Assembly: GCA_038380795.1 (NCBI GenBank)
Contig: CM076261.1
Location: 9,058,556 to 9,122,555, forward strand
From: Pyrocephalus nanus
Taxonomy: Eukaryota; Chordata; Aves; Passeriformes; Tyrannidae
DNA: 64,000 bases
Direction of reading: 5' to 3'
How positions within the stretch are numbered: position 1 is the first letter of the stretch; every line of letters starts with the position of its first letter. The notes beneath the pieces are model-generated. The model saw only the letters and a list, made by a program, of their open reading frames with translations, did not search any database and had not been told where the DNA came from. Shown one piece after another: positions 51,104-62,968 of the stretch. A program made the position numbers and the translations under genes.

Positions 51104-53970
51104 GAGCAGAGGCAGGCAGAAAATAGAAATGCTGAATATTCACTACTCATTAAAGTAATGTCTTTCAGTTTTAAGAAAGCACAAATAGATAATCTGATTC
51201 ATACACATATTAGCTAGCCACTGAAATTATCTCTAAACTCTGTGAGATTATTTTCTTCTCTCTTTGAGCTGTTTTTAATGCCTACTCTCTTTATGGCACT
51301 GCATACATTTTCTTTTAATGACTCCCTGTCTCTCCATTCCTTATTTGAACAAAGATACGGACCTGAACTTTAGAACTCCTAGAACACCTTCTCTAGGTAT
51401 CCTAAAGAAGCCAGGCCCTAGGAGAATGAATTCTACTTGAGACTAGAAGCTCCTTGTGGACTTCTGATAAATGCCACTGTTTACAATAGGAAGAGGTAGC
51501 CAATAATGATGAGCAATTTTTACAAAAAGAAATCCAGTTGCCATGTACAGGCATGAATATTGTATTATAGTATATGTGTGCCTCTCATCTTACAAGCATG
51601 AAACATAATTCTTGACCTTGACTCCACTTAGCGCACTGGAGGTTGAAACATCGGGGGTGATGTGGGTGTCAGTGTGGTGTTTTCAGAGAAATGACCCACC
51701 ATTGTGCTGTGGAAATGGAGTGGAAGGGGAGGAGGCTAATCCAAGCATCTCCTCTAATTTCCTTTATGTCCATTTCTGAGAAGCTGCTGTTCGAATTCCT
51801 CAGACCTGTAGACACTGCAGAGCAATTAGACAGTGCATTCCTCTGAAGCAGAACTGCAAATTTTGCTGAGTCTTGTTAGGTCTTTTTATTTTTTTCTGTT
51901 CAACTAACTCGAGGGGGTGGGGGAAGTTTAGGGCTGTCTCAGAGCATACATCATTTTTAAGAAGATAAAAACGTGGATCTCTGTTTGTGCCCACTTACCA
52001 ATGTAGCTAGCCCTTTTTCTCCTTCAGTTCTTCAGTTTTTGAGAAGCTTTGAAAGTCTGTATGAAAATAACTAAACAGCCAAGCTCAGCACCATAGAACA
52101 ATGGAAAGCTCAGCTTTACCTGACTTTCTTTTTACTGACCTTTGTGCTTCATTCAAACATAGTGATGAGATCAACAAAATGCAATCAAGAATCCATATAT
52201 CAAATGTATCCCAGAGTCACATGCTAACTGAGAAGTACATTCAAGCAGTAGTTCATTCAAATTATTTTGTATTATTGCCTATTTGTCAGTATGTGTGTAA
52301 GGCTTCTCTGATAAAACCAAAACCAGGTAGTGTCAAATCTAGGAACGTTTATTCTAAAGAGATGTGAAACCAGGGGAGCTATAGCTACAGCAGAAGAAAG
52401 TTGAAACGTTAGCAGTATTGAACTGTGCCAACTCCAGAGGTCAGTTCCTCTCCTTATGTTTTAAGAGATGGATTTTTAAATGTTGATGAAACTCCAAGTG
52501 TGTGGAGTTACTGGCCGTCTACAAAGGTTTCTTTACATCTGCAATATGATTTGATATACTTACCAAAGCCCTTTGAAAGTCTAGAAGCAAGCTATGCAAA
52601 AAAAGGAGCTCTCCAGACACCAGATTCCTAACACTGCATTTTTCCAAGTATTGGCACATTGTTTATGACAGGTTTCTATAAACCCTTTATTCTGATTCAG
52701 CAAATTAAACTGACTCACTGCAGAAGGGAAGAAGCTGGTAAATGGAATATTGCACAAGAGTACCAAGGCAGGAATAGTGTCTATGTGCATTCTTTGCAAT
52801 TCTGTTAAGGAAACGGCATTATAACTAACTGAATCTGTGAAACAAGCTTTAAATAAAATAGTTACCTCTGTCAGAGTAAACAGCACTTGTAACAGTGCTA
52901 TACCTACTCCTTGTTTTTCTTTCCATGCTTCAGTCTAAACTTTTAGCTATGTGATTCTCCTCTGAATCATCTACTAGATGAGTGTGTGTACTTAGGGAAA
53001 AATGACACTTTTTAAATCAACTCCATATATTGCAACAAGTTCTTGGAGATGCTGTGACTTAAAATTCTTGTAGCACTTAATAATCATGAGCTGGTAAATG
53101 TCTGATGATACATGACAGTCTGAGTGTAAGCCATACAAGTAATTTGCTTGTATTGCACATAATATCTTATGCAACATACAATTGCAATGTAGTAACTACA
53201 AAAACATTTGCAAATAACAATAGAAAGCAGGAAAGAGGTGTGGATTCACCCCAAATCAAAATATTATGCAGTTTCATTTCACATTCTGGCAAGGAACAAT
53301 GTGATGTTTTACTGTCTTTGGACATAAAAAAAGTCAAACATGGGCTTTGTAAAAAAAGTTCAAGATTAACAGTTAGTAATAAGACAACTCAACATAAAAA
53401 ACAAGTACCCTCCTAAGATTTCTGGAAAGCTTCAGTATAAATAAGATCCTAGGTAAATACATAACGAACTATTCCTTTGTTTCCTACTTGTAGTATTTTC
53501 CAAAAATTTAAAACAACATACAAGGATTTATACTCTTTCTGCCATGGCACTGTGGCACTACCATCCTTTATTATCTTATCTTAAATTCTGCTTTGTTTTC
53601 CAGTAAAGAATGATATCCTTGGTCACTGTCAGATGTTGCTGTAGTTTTGTATCTAGAAGGCCAAGTTCTTCATTTTTTTTGGCTGCAGATTTTTCCTTCC
53701 AGGTAGGGAGATGAAGCACAGTCTTGGACCCCAAGGACAATCCTTCTTTTATGGTACTGTTTAGAGTTTTACTGTTTCCTTCATTTGCCACCTTCTTTTA
53801 CATATTGCTTTATACTGTGAAATATTATGCCCTATTAAAGCATGCAAAAATCAATTATCCCCCAATACATAACTTCTAAGACTCTGAATGCAAATGTCTG
53901 CATGCTAAATAAAATAATGATTAATCCTTGAGGGGAACTTTGCTGTCCCCTTGCCTCCCCTCCCCTCCCT

Positions 53971-54490
53971 TCTGGACCCATCTTAGTACTCCAGGTGGGG
54001 TCTCACCAGAAAAGAGTAGTGGGGCAGAATCCCCTCCCTCAACCTGCTGGACACAGTGTTTGTGATGCAGCTTAGGATGCAGTTGGCTTTCTTGGCTGTG
54101 AGCACGCGCTGTTGGTTCATGTCCAGGTTTTCATTCACAAAAACACTTAAGTCCTTGTCCACAGGGCTGTTTTCAGACACTTTTCTCCCATTCTTTACTC
54201 ATATCTGGGATTGCCCTCACCCAGGTGCAGCACCTTGCACTTGGACTTGTTGAACTTCCTGAGGTTTGCATGGGCCCACTCCTCAAGCGTGTTAATGCCA
54301 CTCTGGATGTCATTCCTTCCCTCAGGTGAATGAACTTCACCTCTCAGCTTGGTGTCCTCTCCAAACTTGCTTAGGGTGCCCTCAATCCCATATTCTACAT
54401 CCTTGACGAAGATAATAAACTGGTTCCAATATGGACTCCTGGGAGACACCACTCACCACTGAACTCCGTGCAGACATTTAGTTGTTAGCC
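53971..54490 (-). mobile_element. CR1 LINE RT-domain fragment, antisense
   Basis: On the minus strand this encodes CR1 ORF2 RT segments. The region before the active-site box is followed by KFGEDTKLRGEVHSPEGRND, then INTLEEWAHANLRKFNKSKC and KVLHLGEGNP. After a frameshift come DKDLSVFVNENLDMNQQR and KKANCILSCI, ending SFLVRPHLEY. The catalytic box reads FGED instead of the usual F-x-D-D, so one catalytic aspartate is lost. The element is truncated at both ends and has no 3' UTR. Confidence 0.85.
54195..54452 (-). pseudogene. CR1 ORF2 reverse-transcriptase remnant
   Basis: An 85-codon open piece of CR1 reverse transcriptase that includes the altered catalytic box FGEDTK (complement of about 54348-54365) and the following conserved W, K and C positions (EEWAHANLRKFNKSKCKVLH). 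It is cut off from the next conserved block (53983-54180) by a frameshift. It is non-functional because the catalytic aspartate is replaced by glutamate and the domain is broken. Confidence 0.8.
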
Positions 54491-55467
54491 ATCTATCAGA
54501 TCCATGTCTCTCCATTCTCCAGGCATGTCAGCCTGGCAAGAAATGTGTTTGCACGCACAAAACAAGCACTCGCAGAAATAAGATAACACAGTGTGTTAAT
54601 TTCTGCTGTAAATTTGCTTTCTAAGCATACAAGAGCAAGTGATGGCATTAGGAACTAATGAAAAATACATATGTCTCTCTTGTGTCTCTGTCTGAAAGTA
54701 CCTTCAACCGTCAATTAAATGCCACTCTGACTCCTTTTCCTTTAAAGGGACCAGTCCTCCATTTCCTGCAATTAAAATAAGAACTTCCAGGCTAGGTTAT
54801 TTTCATTCCTTAACCTTGACTAACTCTATAGATATCAGCAAATTTACTACAGTTTTGCAATATGCATCAATCAAAACACTTTTAAATTTTTTTCACCATA
54901 CTGGATATTATTTTCTCCTTTATGCCACAACTGCAACTCAGTCAACACTGCTTTCTGGTTCCAATGGGACTACAGTTATTCTGGAGTGAAAAGTATATTA
55001 TACCCAGCAAGCATATTTAGCTTTAACAGAGTTACTTTATTCATAGGTAAGAAACAGTTGAGGGGGAAAAGGTAATTATTGTTACTCCTATTATCGAAGA
55101 AAAGAAGTTATTAGACCTGGTAGCAAAGTGACTTTTCTGGCAGGATCGCCTGAATCACAGTCTAATGCTTAGATTATTCACCCATTTGGCCTCCCCAAGA
55201 GGGTTCCCTGATATCTCTAGAGGATTTCCTTGACAAAAATATTAGCACTGTACAAATGAGCTGCAACCAGCGCATATACAGTCTGACCACATCATGCTTG
55301 TGACAAAAATGCTTGCAATATTTACTACAGGGCACAGAGGATGTGGTAGACCTATGTCTTTTCACACATACTGTTACTGCTACTGCTTCTGTAAGTAGCT
55401 GCAAACAGTTACTAGTCCTAAGGAAATGCCCAAAGTTTTCTTTCTCCACTCAGAGAAAGTTTCTAAG

Positions 55468-55530
55468 AAAACAAAAACAACACACAAAACAAAATGAAAC
55501 AAAACAAAACCACAAAATCACACACATCCC
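55468..55530. repeat. (AAAAC)n-rich simple sequence
   Basis: Imperfect AAAAC and AAAC units with a CACACA interruption. It is low-complexity and non-coding. Confidence 0.7.
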
Positions 55531-55589
55531 CAAAAAGAAAAATCTAGCACAAAATACCTACCTGCTGACATGTGGTAGCCTTAAATTTA

Positions 55590-55601
55590 GGGGGGGGGGG
55601 G
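55590..55601. repeat. G12 homopolymer
   Basis: Twelve consecutive G, unusual in this AT-rich setting. It is a likely site of length error in sequencing or of real slippage. Confidence 0.8.
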
Positions 55602-56867
55602 TCCCTTTAGTTTTACTTCTTCCTTTTGTCAGGGTGGCATGGCTTTAATCAATATGCCTCCCTGGTATATTCTGTCTCCAGAGAGGTGTGAGCTAGAGAT
55701 TTATAAAGCTATATGAAAAATATATGTATGAAATAATATGTGAAAAATATCTCCTTCATATTTCCACAATATGTATGGTTGAGAGTACCATGGAAAAATC
55801 TAGCTTCCCTGAATAACCAAGTGCTACCTGACAGCACATTCAACAAACTCAGACCTAGCAATAATGCAATTTTTTTTCCAAAAGGAGGAAAGTACCTTGT
55901 CTGTTGGTACATAAAAGGTCTCAGAGGAGGTTTGGCCCAGATATGACAAATGACGTGGATTAGATAACATAGCCAGATCCTACCTTAATGAGTCTATTGC
56001 TATTAGTATTTTATAGACCTTGTATTATTTGGAGAAAGAGAAGTTCCCATGAGTACTAAAGAGGAAAGGTTATTCATAGTATTTATGACATTTCGGTTCC
56101 TGTAGCCATTGAGATGTAAAATAATTCCACCTTTGGGTAAAAGGTTATTTATAAGGGCAGTTTGTTTAAACATATCAATTTTTGAGGGTGTTCAGATGAA
56201 GATTTACTGTTGTTTACCCAATGGTGTGAATAATTCATTTTTTTCAAGACAAGCATATACTCATTTCAGAGAGGAAGTGCCTCCAAAACCACATTTATTG
56301 ACTTGGGGACCAGCATTCACCAACCAACATCAGATATGTAAGTCACAGTAGGAAATAAGAGGAGCTTTAAGGAACATGCTGAAATAAGAATAAAAAAAAA
56401 AAAAGTTTTGTCTTTTACTAGTCACAACAAAACAAACCTTGTTTCTGCAACAATAAAACCCATATTTCACGTTCACTAGTGCCAAAACTTAAAAAGACAT
56501 TTTGGCTACAGAAGTAAGCAAATGATGTACCAAGAACAACTGGAAGCAAGCAACTGGATCCTGCCCTTCTCAGTGACTGGACCTCTCTGGCACAGGGGCC
56601 AGTTAAAAGGCCCAGCAGTGTCCCCTGCCCTTGAAGAAATGTAGCCAACTGGTTTGGGGACACAGTCAGATCCACATAGCTACTTGTGGTGTTTGTCTGC
56701 AAGCTCTGAAGGACTGCACAGTGCTCCATTCTTAATCATGCAAGTGGAACACTACACAGCCCTCTTTTACATCGCTCACTGAGACAACCCCTGTGACAGC
56801 TCATGCTAGTTAGATGTGGCTATAGATCTGCAGGGTATTCTTTCTACCAGCTTTTATGAAAAAAAAT

Positions 56868-56915
56868 GAAACAAAACAAACAAACAAAAAAAACCCCACA
56901 AACAAATCACAAAAC
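56868..56915. repeat. (AAAC)n-rich simple sequence
   Basis: Imperfect AAAC and AAAAC units followed by CCCCACAAAC. It is low-complexity and resembles the tract at 55468-55530. Confidence 0.7.
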
Positions 56916-59525
56916 AACTTCAGACTTTGCTGTTGAATGGATGAATCCCTGATTTATAGGAAAAATGAAGTGACAAGAAAGATTTGTGGACTAAATGAAA
57001 CGAAGCAAGGAATAGTGGGGTACCTATGATAGATGATGGCAGACTGCAGATTAATTTTTTCACTGAAGTCAAAGGATCCAGAAAATGCACTCTTTAAGAA
57101 AGAAAACAAATTACTCTCTGATGTAAAAGGCAATAATAAGTGCATTAGATTCACATTCATATCAAAAGAGTTGAGGTAGCGTTAGACACCAGAGATCTGT
57201 TCTCCACTGTGCTTGAGTCCTGTTCACCCTGCAGACCCAGGACTAGCTCCTAATGTGTATATTCACAACACGCAACAGCAAGAGCACCAAAGAACTTCTG
57301 AGTGTTTTTCAGTGCCACCTTTTGCCTTCCATAAAATAGAGCATTCTCTAACAACCCAGTATTTAGGTCAAAACTGAATGTAGATGTTTATTGTCTTACA
57401 TTTTAAAGAAGAGAGGGAAGGCAGGAAATTCTCAGATGTAAATCACCAAATGGTGCCTTCAGCCTCATTTTCAGATGTCCTTTTATCTTCCCAAACACAT
57501 AAAATAATGGGACCCTCACCCATCAGCAAGTTCACAGCAAGCTACAAAAAGAGTATGGTATACTTCCATAAAGAAAAGCAATCTTTCAGCTTGCAAGTTC
57601 AGTTCCAAGTCTTCAGTGGAACAGCCAGGAGGATTAAAAATGCCAATAAATTGCAACAGACATGCCATAAAAACCCTTCACGTATTTAACAGTCAATACA
57701 CTGCTCATATTAAAAGTAGGTCATTTTATCAGTGTGAAAACCAAGCAACAATATACAAACTCAATATTAGCGATAACAAACAAAGGTGGAGGCAAGTCAG
57801 GACATCACAATGACTATACAACAATTACTGAAGACTAGTCTGCTAGAGAGTAATATTTTTCTGTCACAAATTCACTGAACACCAAAAATGTTGAAATAGA
57901 TTTTGTACCTGTACGGTGACTGAAACTCAGAAGTGGAGAAATTCTAGTCCAGCAGCCTTTTAATAATTATAATATTCCCCTATGGTATTTATGGCAATAT
58001 TCACTCAAGTCAATATTAGAGGTTATTAATGTTTTCAAAGTAAAAATTTAAAATTTGCAAAGAGAAGATTAAGAGCACTTCTTCTCTGGTATCAATTAGT
58101 ATGAAATGGGAAGACTTTATGAAATCAACCAGAAACAAGTATTTACAAATAATACTTAAGAACTTTGATACTTACAAATAAAATTTAAAAAAATACCTTG
58201 ATTGGCAGGGATCAGGATAGACCCTCCCCAGACACATGAACACAAAGTAAAAGTACTCTTTTTATTCAGGATTAGAAGAGCATTGAAAAAAAATTAAGTC
58301 TTTTTTAAAAAGACACAAAGTATTTTTGATTTTATGGAAATCTATGTCATTTATTAAGAACAGTAATAATACAAACACCGAGTTCAATCCAAATAACTTA
58401 CATTCATTTACTGGACATTTCTTTTGAACTAAAAAAAAATACCCATCTTCCCCTAAGAATACATCTTCAGCCACTTTTATTAGTCAGTTTTATTTCAGGA
58501 TCTCTGTGAGCAAACCAAAAACAGAGACTCATTGTAGTGCATCCTGCACATAGGTCAACATCAAGTACTACTCTGATCAGCCTGTATGCAAAACAAGAAA
58601 TTAGCCATGCATGTCAATAGCACAAATGTCCTTACACACCACTGTAGAGACAGTCCTAAGAAGAGGGAAGTATTTTACAAAGCAATCAGGAGGGAACATG
58701 CCAAGTTAATGTTTCAGAACATATGTGAGCTGATGTAGTTTCAAAATATCAGTAATATTTTCCATTGTATTTCTCAAAAAATGTTCTTATTATTGAGGCT
58801 AGAGTTTGAATACAAATAAGTGGATCAGCTTTCACACACTGCCAGATAACTTCAAGATCAGTTCAGTTCTTACCCTAAAAGCAGCAAAGGCTGTTCCAAC
58901 ATCAATAATATTTTCCTGTTTTAATAACCATTATATTTGCTCATACATGCTTTCATTTTACCTTTCATGAATCTGGTACAATAAGCTCGACATTTATAAG
59001 AAAATGAATAGCCAGGGGAAAAGGTTATTTCCTTTGGCTCAGGCCTCACTCTTGCTGGGCTGGGCAGAACTATTCTTGACCCAGTTTTATAGGTTTCACA
59101 GTTGGCTGACCCACTCATTGTCAACTGATATGGATGTTAGCTCAGCATTGTCCTAGCAACCAAGAAAGCACACAGAGATCTGAAGGAACTCCAGCACTCA
59201 AACATTTAACTTGAGATCTCCCATTCAGCACTATTTGGGCAAGTGCAGCAGAGAATATTAGCTAGCATGAACTAGGTAACAAGCTGCTTCATAAAAAAGA
59301 CCACTAGTTCAGCTGGCTATACAGGTTCACAGCATGTTGTAAATGACTGCCTAATGAATAAACAGTCTAAAGAGCATGTGTCTGGTATCATGGTCTCCTC
59401 AAAACTGAATGAAGCAGAACAGACATGACTATCTTGAAGTGCATACATGTGGAGACGAGGCTCTTTTCCTTCCAGCAGAAAACATTTGGATTTGTGCAAA
59501 CTCAGAAAGGCTGCCAGTGTCCAAG

Positions 59526-59635
59526 AACAGCCATGGCAACTCTGATACCTCCTGAGAATCCAGTTTCAACATGCTGTTAATTACTTGTCCTTCCCCTCCT
59601 TGTGTTTCAAGTAACAAGAGGAGCCAATGACGTCA
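59526..59635. promoter_or_regulatory. Promoter-like cluster: X-box half, CCAAT box, CRE
   Basis: CCATGGCAAC at 59531-59540 matches the 3' half and centre of an RFX X-box (GTTRCCATGGYAAC), while the 5' half is only partly matched. CCAAT at 59624-59628 directly adjoins a perfect palindromic CRE, TGACGTCA, at 59628-59635. CRE and CCAAT in tandem bind CREB/CREM/ATF and NF-Y, and RFX sites favour ciliary genes; both are established knowledge. No TATA box is evident. A donor-like GTAAGT follows at 59722, as expected after a first exon. Use as a promoter is inferred. Confidence 0.35.
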
Positions 59636-59947
59636 CACTTCGTAAAGTGCATCAAGTCCAGGCTCAAAGGGAAGCACTGCTGTAAATCATTCCAGATTTA
59701 AAGAAAAGATGTAGTAATACGGTAAGTAAAGTTCACCAATACAGTAGAATCTCCACTCACACCCCCCCAAAATGGTGTAGAACTCCCACATTAATTTAAA
59801 CCTGAAAATCAGGGTAAGAGTAAGAAACTGGAAACTTCAACTTATTTATAAATGTTTGCCAAGTAGAAAAATGTTCAGAAAAAGAACTTTAAGAAATAAT
59901 AGCTTGCACTGGGAAAAAGAGTCTTGTCTTTATTTCTGTCTCAATAG

Positions 59948-60004
59948 TTTATAGGTGTTACTTTCGTAATTCTTGTAACAAGCATCTTAATCATATTTTA
60001 CTAC
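59948..60004 (+). other. Candidate small exon coding a hydrophobic helix
   Basis: A long pyrimidine tract (TCTTGTCTTTATTTCTGTCT, then CAATAG ending at 59947) is a very good acceptor, and GTGAGT at 60005-60010 is a consensus donor. The 57-bp segment in frame 1 reads FIGVTFVILVTSILIIFYY, which looks like a transmembrane helix. Frame 3 is also open and frame 2 is not. An alternative acceptor lies at 59953-59954. The exon would be phase 0 on both sides in the hydrophobic frame. No start codon was found upstream. Confidence 0.25.
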
Positions 60005-60493
60005 GTGAGTCACTTTTATTAGTCATCTTTTATTCAATCTTTAATAGATTAAAAATATTTTTTGTCCTTTTTCCTGTTTTGCATGTTCTGGAATGTCATC
60101 TTGCTCTTCTATGAAAGCTGTTTAGACAGGAGCAAAAAGGTCCATTTGCACTTTGTCTGGTTTTCAGCAATCTGCTTGACATTATATGGACAAATAACAG
60201 CTTTCCCATAACTAAGGCATGTGTGACACTATATTCAGATTGGTACTCTTATAGATTTGGTGGAAAGCTCACATGAAAAATCTTCATAAATTGAACTTTT
60301 ACTGAAAAGTTGTATTTACCTTTAACAAGGTATTCCTGCTATTCCTTATATTTAAAATGAGAAATTCCAAACCTGCTAAAGGAAGTTTAGCTACAACAGG
60401 TTGAAAAAAGTCAGATTTTAAATGGTATTCATAACCCTCACTGTTTCTTAGTGCACTCCATACAACCAGCAAATTTCTCTGTTTGTCCAACAG

Positions 60494-60606
60494 GATTGCC
60501 CACCGGCATCAGTGCCAGTCAAGGTGCTACTGTGTCATCTACTGCTCCAAAACAGCAAATAGATGGTTACTATCCCCACTCTTCCTGTGGAATGAGAGTA
60601 ATATAG
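60494..60606 (+). other. Candidate 3' exon
   Basis: The acceptor (TTTCTCTGTTTGTCCAACAG, ending at 60493) is strong. Two readings matter. The phase-0 frame that would follow the hydrophobic exon gives 22 codons (DCPPASVPVKVLLCH...) to a TAG. The third frame gives 36 codons from 60496 (starts LPTGISASQGATVSS, ends HSSCGMRVI) to TAG at 60604-60606. AATAAA at 60732-60737, with a T- and GT-rich stretch just after it, could end a transcript. I do not recognise either peptide, and the unit may equally be a non-coding RNA. Confidence 0.25.
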
Positions 60607-60731
60607 GTTAGTATGACAAGTAATCTCTGATGTATATAGGTCATCTATCCACTGATACCAATGAGATTGTGAATTTAAATCCATAACAAGAAAATTCCGC
60701 TATCATATAGAGCTTCCGAGTCAGCATTTGC

Positions 60732-60737
60732 AATAAA
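60732..60737 (+). promoter_or_regulatory. Poly(A) signal AATAAA
   Basis: AATAAA lies 126 bp after the candidate stop at 60606 and is followed within about 30 bp by TTTTTATTTTGTGACT, a plausible GU/U-rich downstream element. AATAAA is frequent in AT-rich DNA, so by itself this is weak. Confidence 0.25.
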
Positions 60738-62944
60738 AACAACAGTTTTCAGAAAAGTTTTTATTTTGTGACTGATTAATTGTATCCATTCACTCCACAT
60801 CTGTTGAGCCAAATGCTCTGGAAAGAATATAACTTTTTATCTGATGGGATCTTTTGTTTATTGCCTATGGTGTGCTTGGCTAGTACACAATATACGAAAA
60901 TACTGTCCTTATATCAAGAACACAGAAATCAAACCAGACAAATAGAAAGATAGTACCCATTGGGAAATCCAGGGATTATTTGCTGAAGTTGTTTCATTCT
61001 TGCAGAAATATTTCATCATGCATGTATACTACACTGCAATGGATGATATAATTTTAGCTGAATTTACTATAAAATATGAATGTGGCAGAGAATCATTCCC
61101 TAACTTGAAATCCTGCTCTGATAATATTTAAACTACGTTTAAATTTAAACAGTTTTCTAGGTTATAAATCTTTGCATAGTGCACTTTAAGATTAATAATT
61201 TTCTGATACTCCAAACAGTTGTTTAAGTGGACAACTACTCCAGTCCTTGAATGATGACATATTCTGAAGTATGTATTCTGCCACCCTATATTCCTAATAC
61301 GTCTACTTTTAATAAGGACTTCAAAGACCTATGAAGTCAATATTTAAATAATATTTATCTAAAATGAAGCTGGGGGTTTGTTAGATTTCCTCTGCCAGTA
61401 CAGAATGTTGTGTCAGACTTTTCGTGATTCTGGAGGAAGAGATTTTTACTAATAATAAAGAGGAAATTGAGATTTACTATGGAACATTTTAAAATAACCA
61501 TTCATCGAACAACATTAAAGAAAGAAGACCAGGGAAATATGTATGCTTTAATGTCTTCAACATTCACCATAATCTCTCATCAACTGACTAGTTCTCCTGA
61601 TCAACGTTATTTCATGATTTTGTAAAGTTAAAGAAGATATTGACCCACGCTAAGATTACAAATATTGTAACCACCTTCTAGTTACAACTTTTGAAATATT
61701 ATCTAAGGTTACAAAGAAAACTCCTGATACAAATAAAGGAGTAAAAACTCTTTATAATGTCACAGTTCTTAGTTTTGCAGACTTCTCTTGAGGTGACATC
61801 TGAGAAGCAGATATTTCTGTCTTATGTTCAAGTCCAGGGCTTAAATTTCCTCCACTATAGACAAAAGAACTGCATTTCAGACTGCAGCAAGGTAGGATGA
61901 GTTCAGAACCAAGCACAGAAGACAATACTAGTGTATGTAGGGGGCACTTATTTTCTCCTTGATCTCAGCACATCCAAGTAGAGTCCTGTACAATGCACAA
62001 TTGTTACACTACCACATGCACTTACTTCTTAAGAAGTTACACAATCCTTATTTTAACATAATAGTACCAGTGAAACAATCTTTTTCTTCCCTATTAGTAT
62101 GGAGCAGTTATTCAGTCTGTGACCTGGGGCAGACCACTGTTTACTAAACTTTAAGGTCTTTCAGGGTAACTCATCTTTATCTAAGGCTCTATTCTCTTCC
62201 TCATACTTTTGACCATTTTTAGGGAAAATAGAACTCCAGTATTCCTTTTTCAAGGATAACAGGTTTTGATATTTTGTCTAGAGAGCCATTTCAAACTGCT
62301 AGTGCTATTAAATTGATCTGTGAATGTTCTGCATTCATGCTATTCCTCAAATTTTAATGCTCTTCCAGACTTGAGTAGATTAGCAACATTCAGGTCTGTA
62401 TATATTCTTCTGCCAAGCATGTAAGGAGTACATAAAAGAAGTTGAAAAAGACCACAAATAGTTAATACGAATATCCAGTGCCACCACTGGTGTGTGTCTT
62501 ACAGTAATTTCTGCAAAAGATGTTTCTCCCTTTTTTGAAAAGAGAAATTTTTTCTATTTTCAGAAATAAAATCTTTTGGATTTCCACACCTGTTGAAAAT
62601 AATAGAGAGAAGAAACGGCAAAAGCAGGTGTGAACTGTGACACTGAATAGCCAGAAATAATGCACTAACAAACAATGCAGAACCAATTAGACCTTTAATG
62701 TCAATTATAATATTATCCCGTGCTGAATGTAGTTAAATGGACAGCTTGGGATCAGAGTCAGGAAATTCTTACTGTCTTATTGTTAGATTTAGGAGTAACA
62801 CAATTTTTTAGAACTATTTTAATCCCCATCTTCAATAGTTCCTAATTAAAAACAACTGCAGTTCTGCCCAGGTTTTTGAGGAGAGTGCACGTGGTATGCC
62901 AAATACATATAGTACACAAGTTTGAAGAAACTTAAAGTGAACAA

Positions 62945-62968
62945 TTTATATGGTTATAACCATATAAA
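62945..62968. repeat. 24-bp perfect palindrome
   Basis: The arms TTTATATGGTTA and TAACCATATAAA are exact reverse complements with no spacer, covering 62945-62968. It also contains back-to-back TATA-like ends. The function is unknown. It could be a dimer-binding site, a cruciform-prone sequence, or chance. Confidence 0.6.

Larger units (their letters stand above)
49591..53970. other. Unique stretch with a candidate two-exon unit
   Basis: No interspersed repeat was seen. Apart from the splice-flanked pair at 49888-49965 and 50963-51103, the open frames are short, overlapping and unsupported, for example 52101-52367 (+) and 52581-52886 (-). Confidence 0.45.

Noticed and set aside
59429..59617. 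62-codon minus-strand frame starting beside the CCAAT/CRE cluster
   Set aside because: It would suit a bidirectional promoter, but there is no splice or conservation evidence, and a second overlapping minus frame suggests chance.
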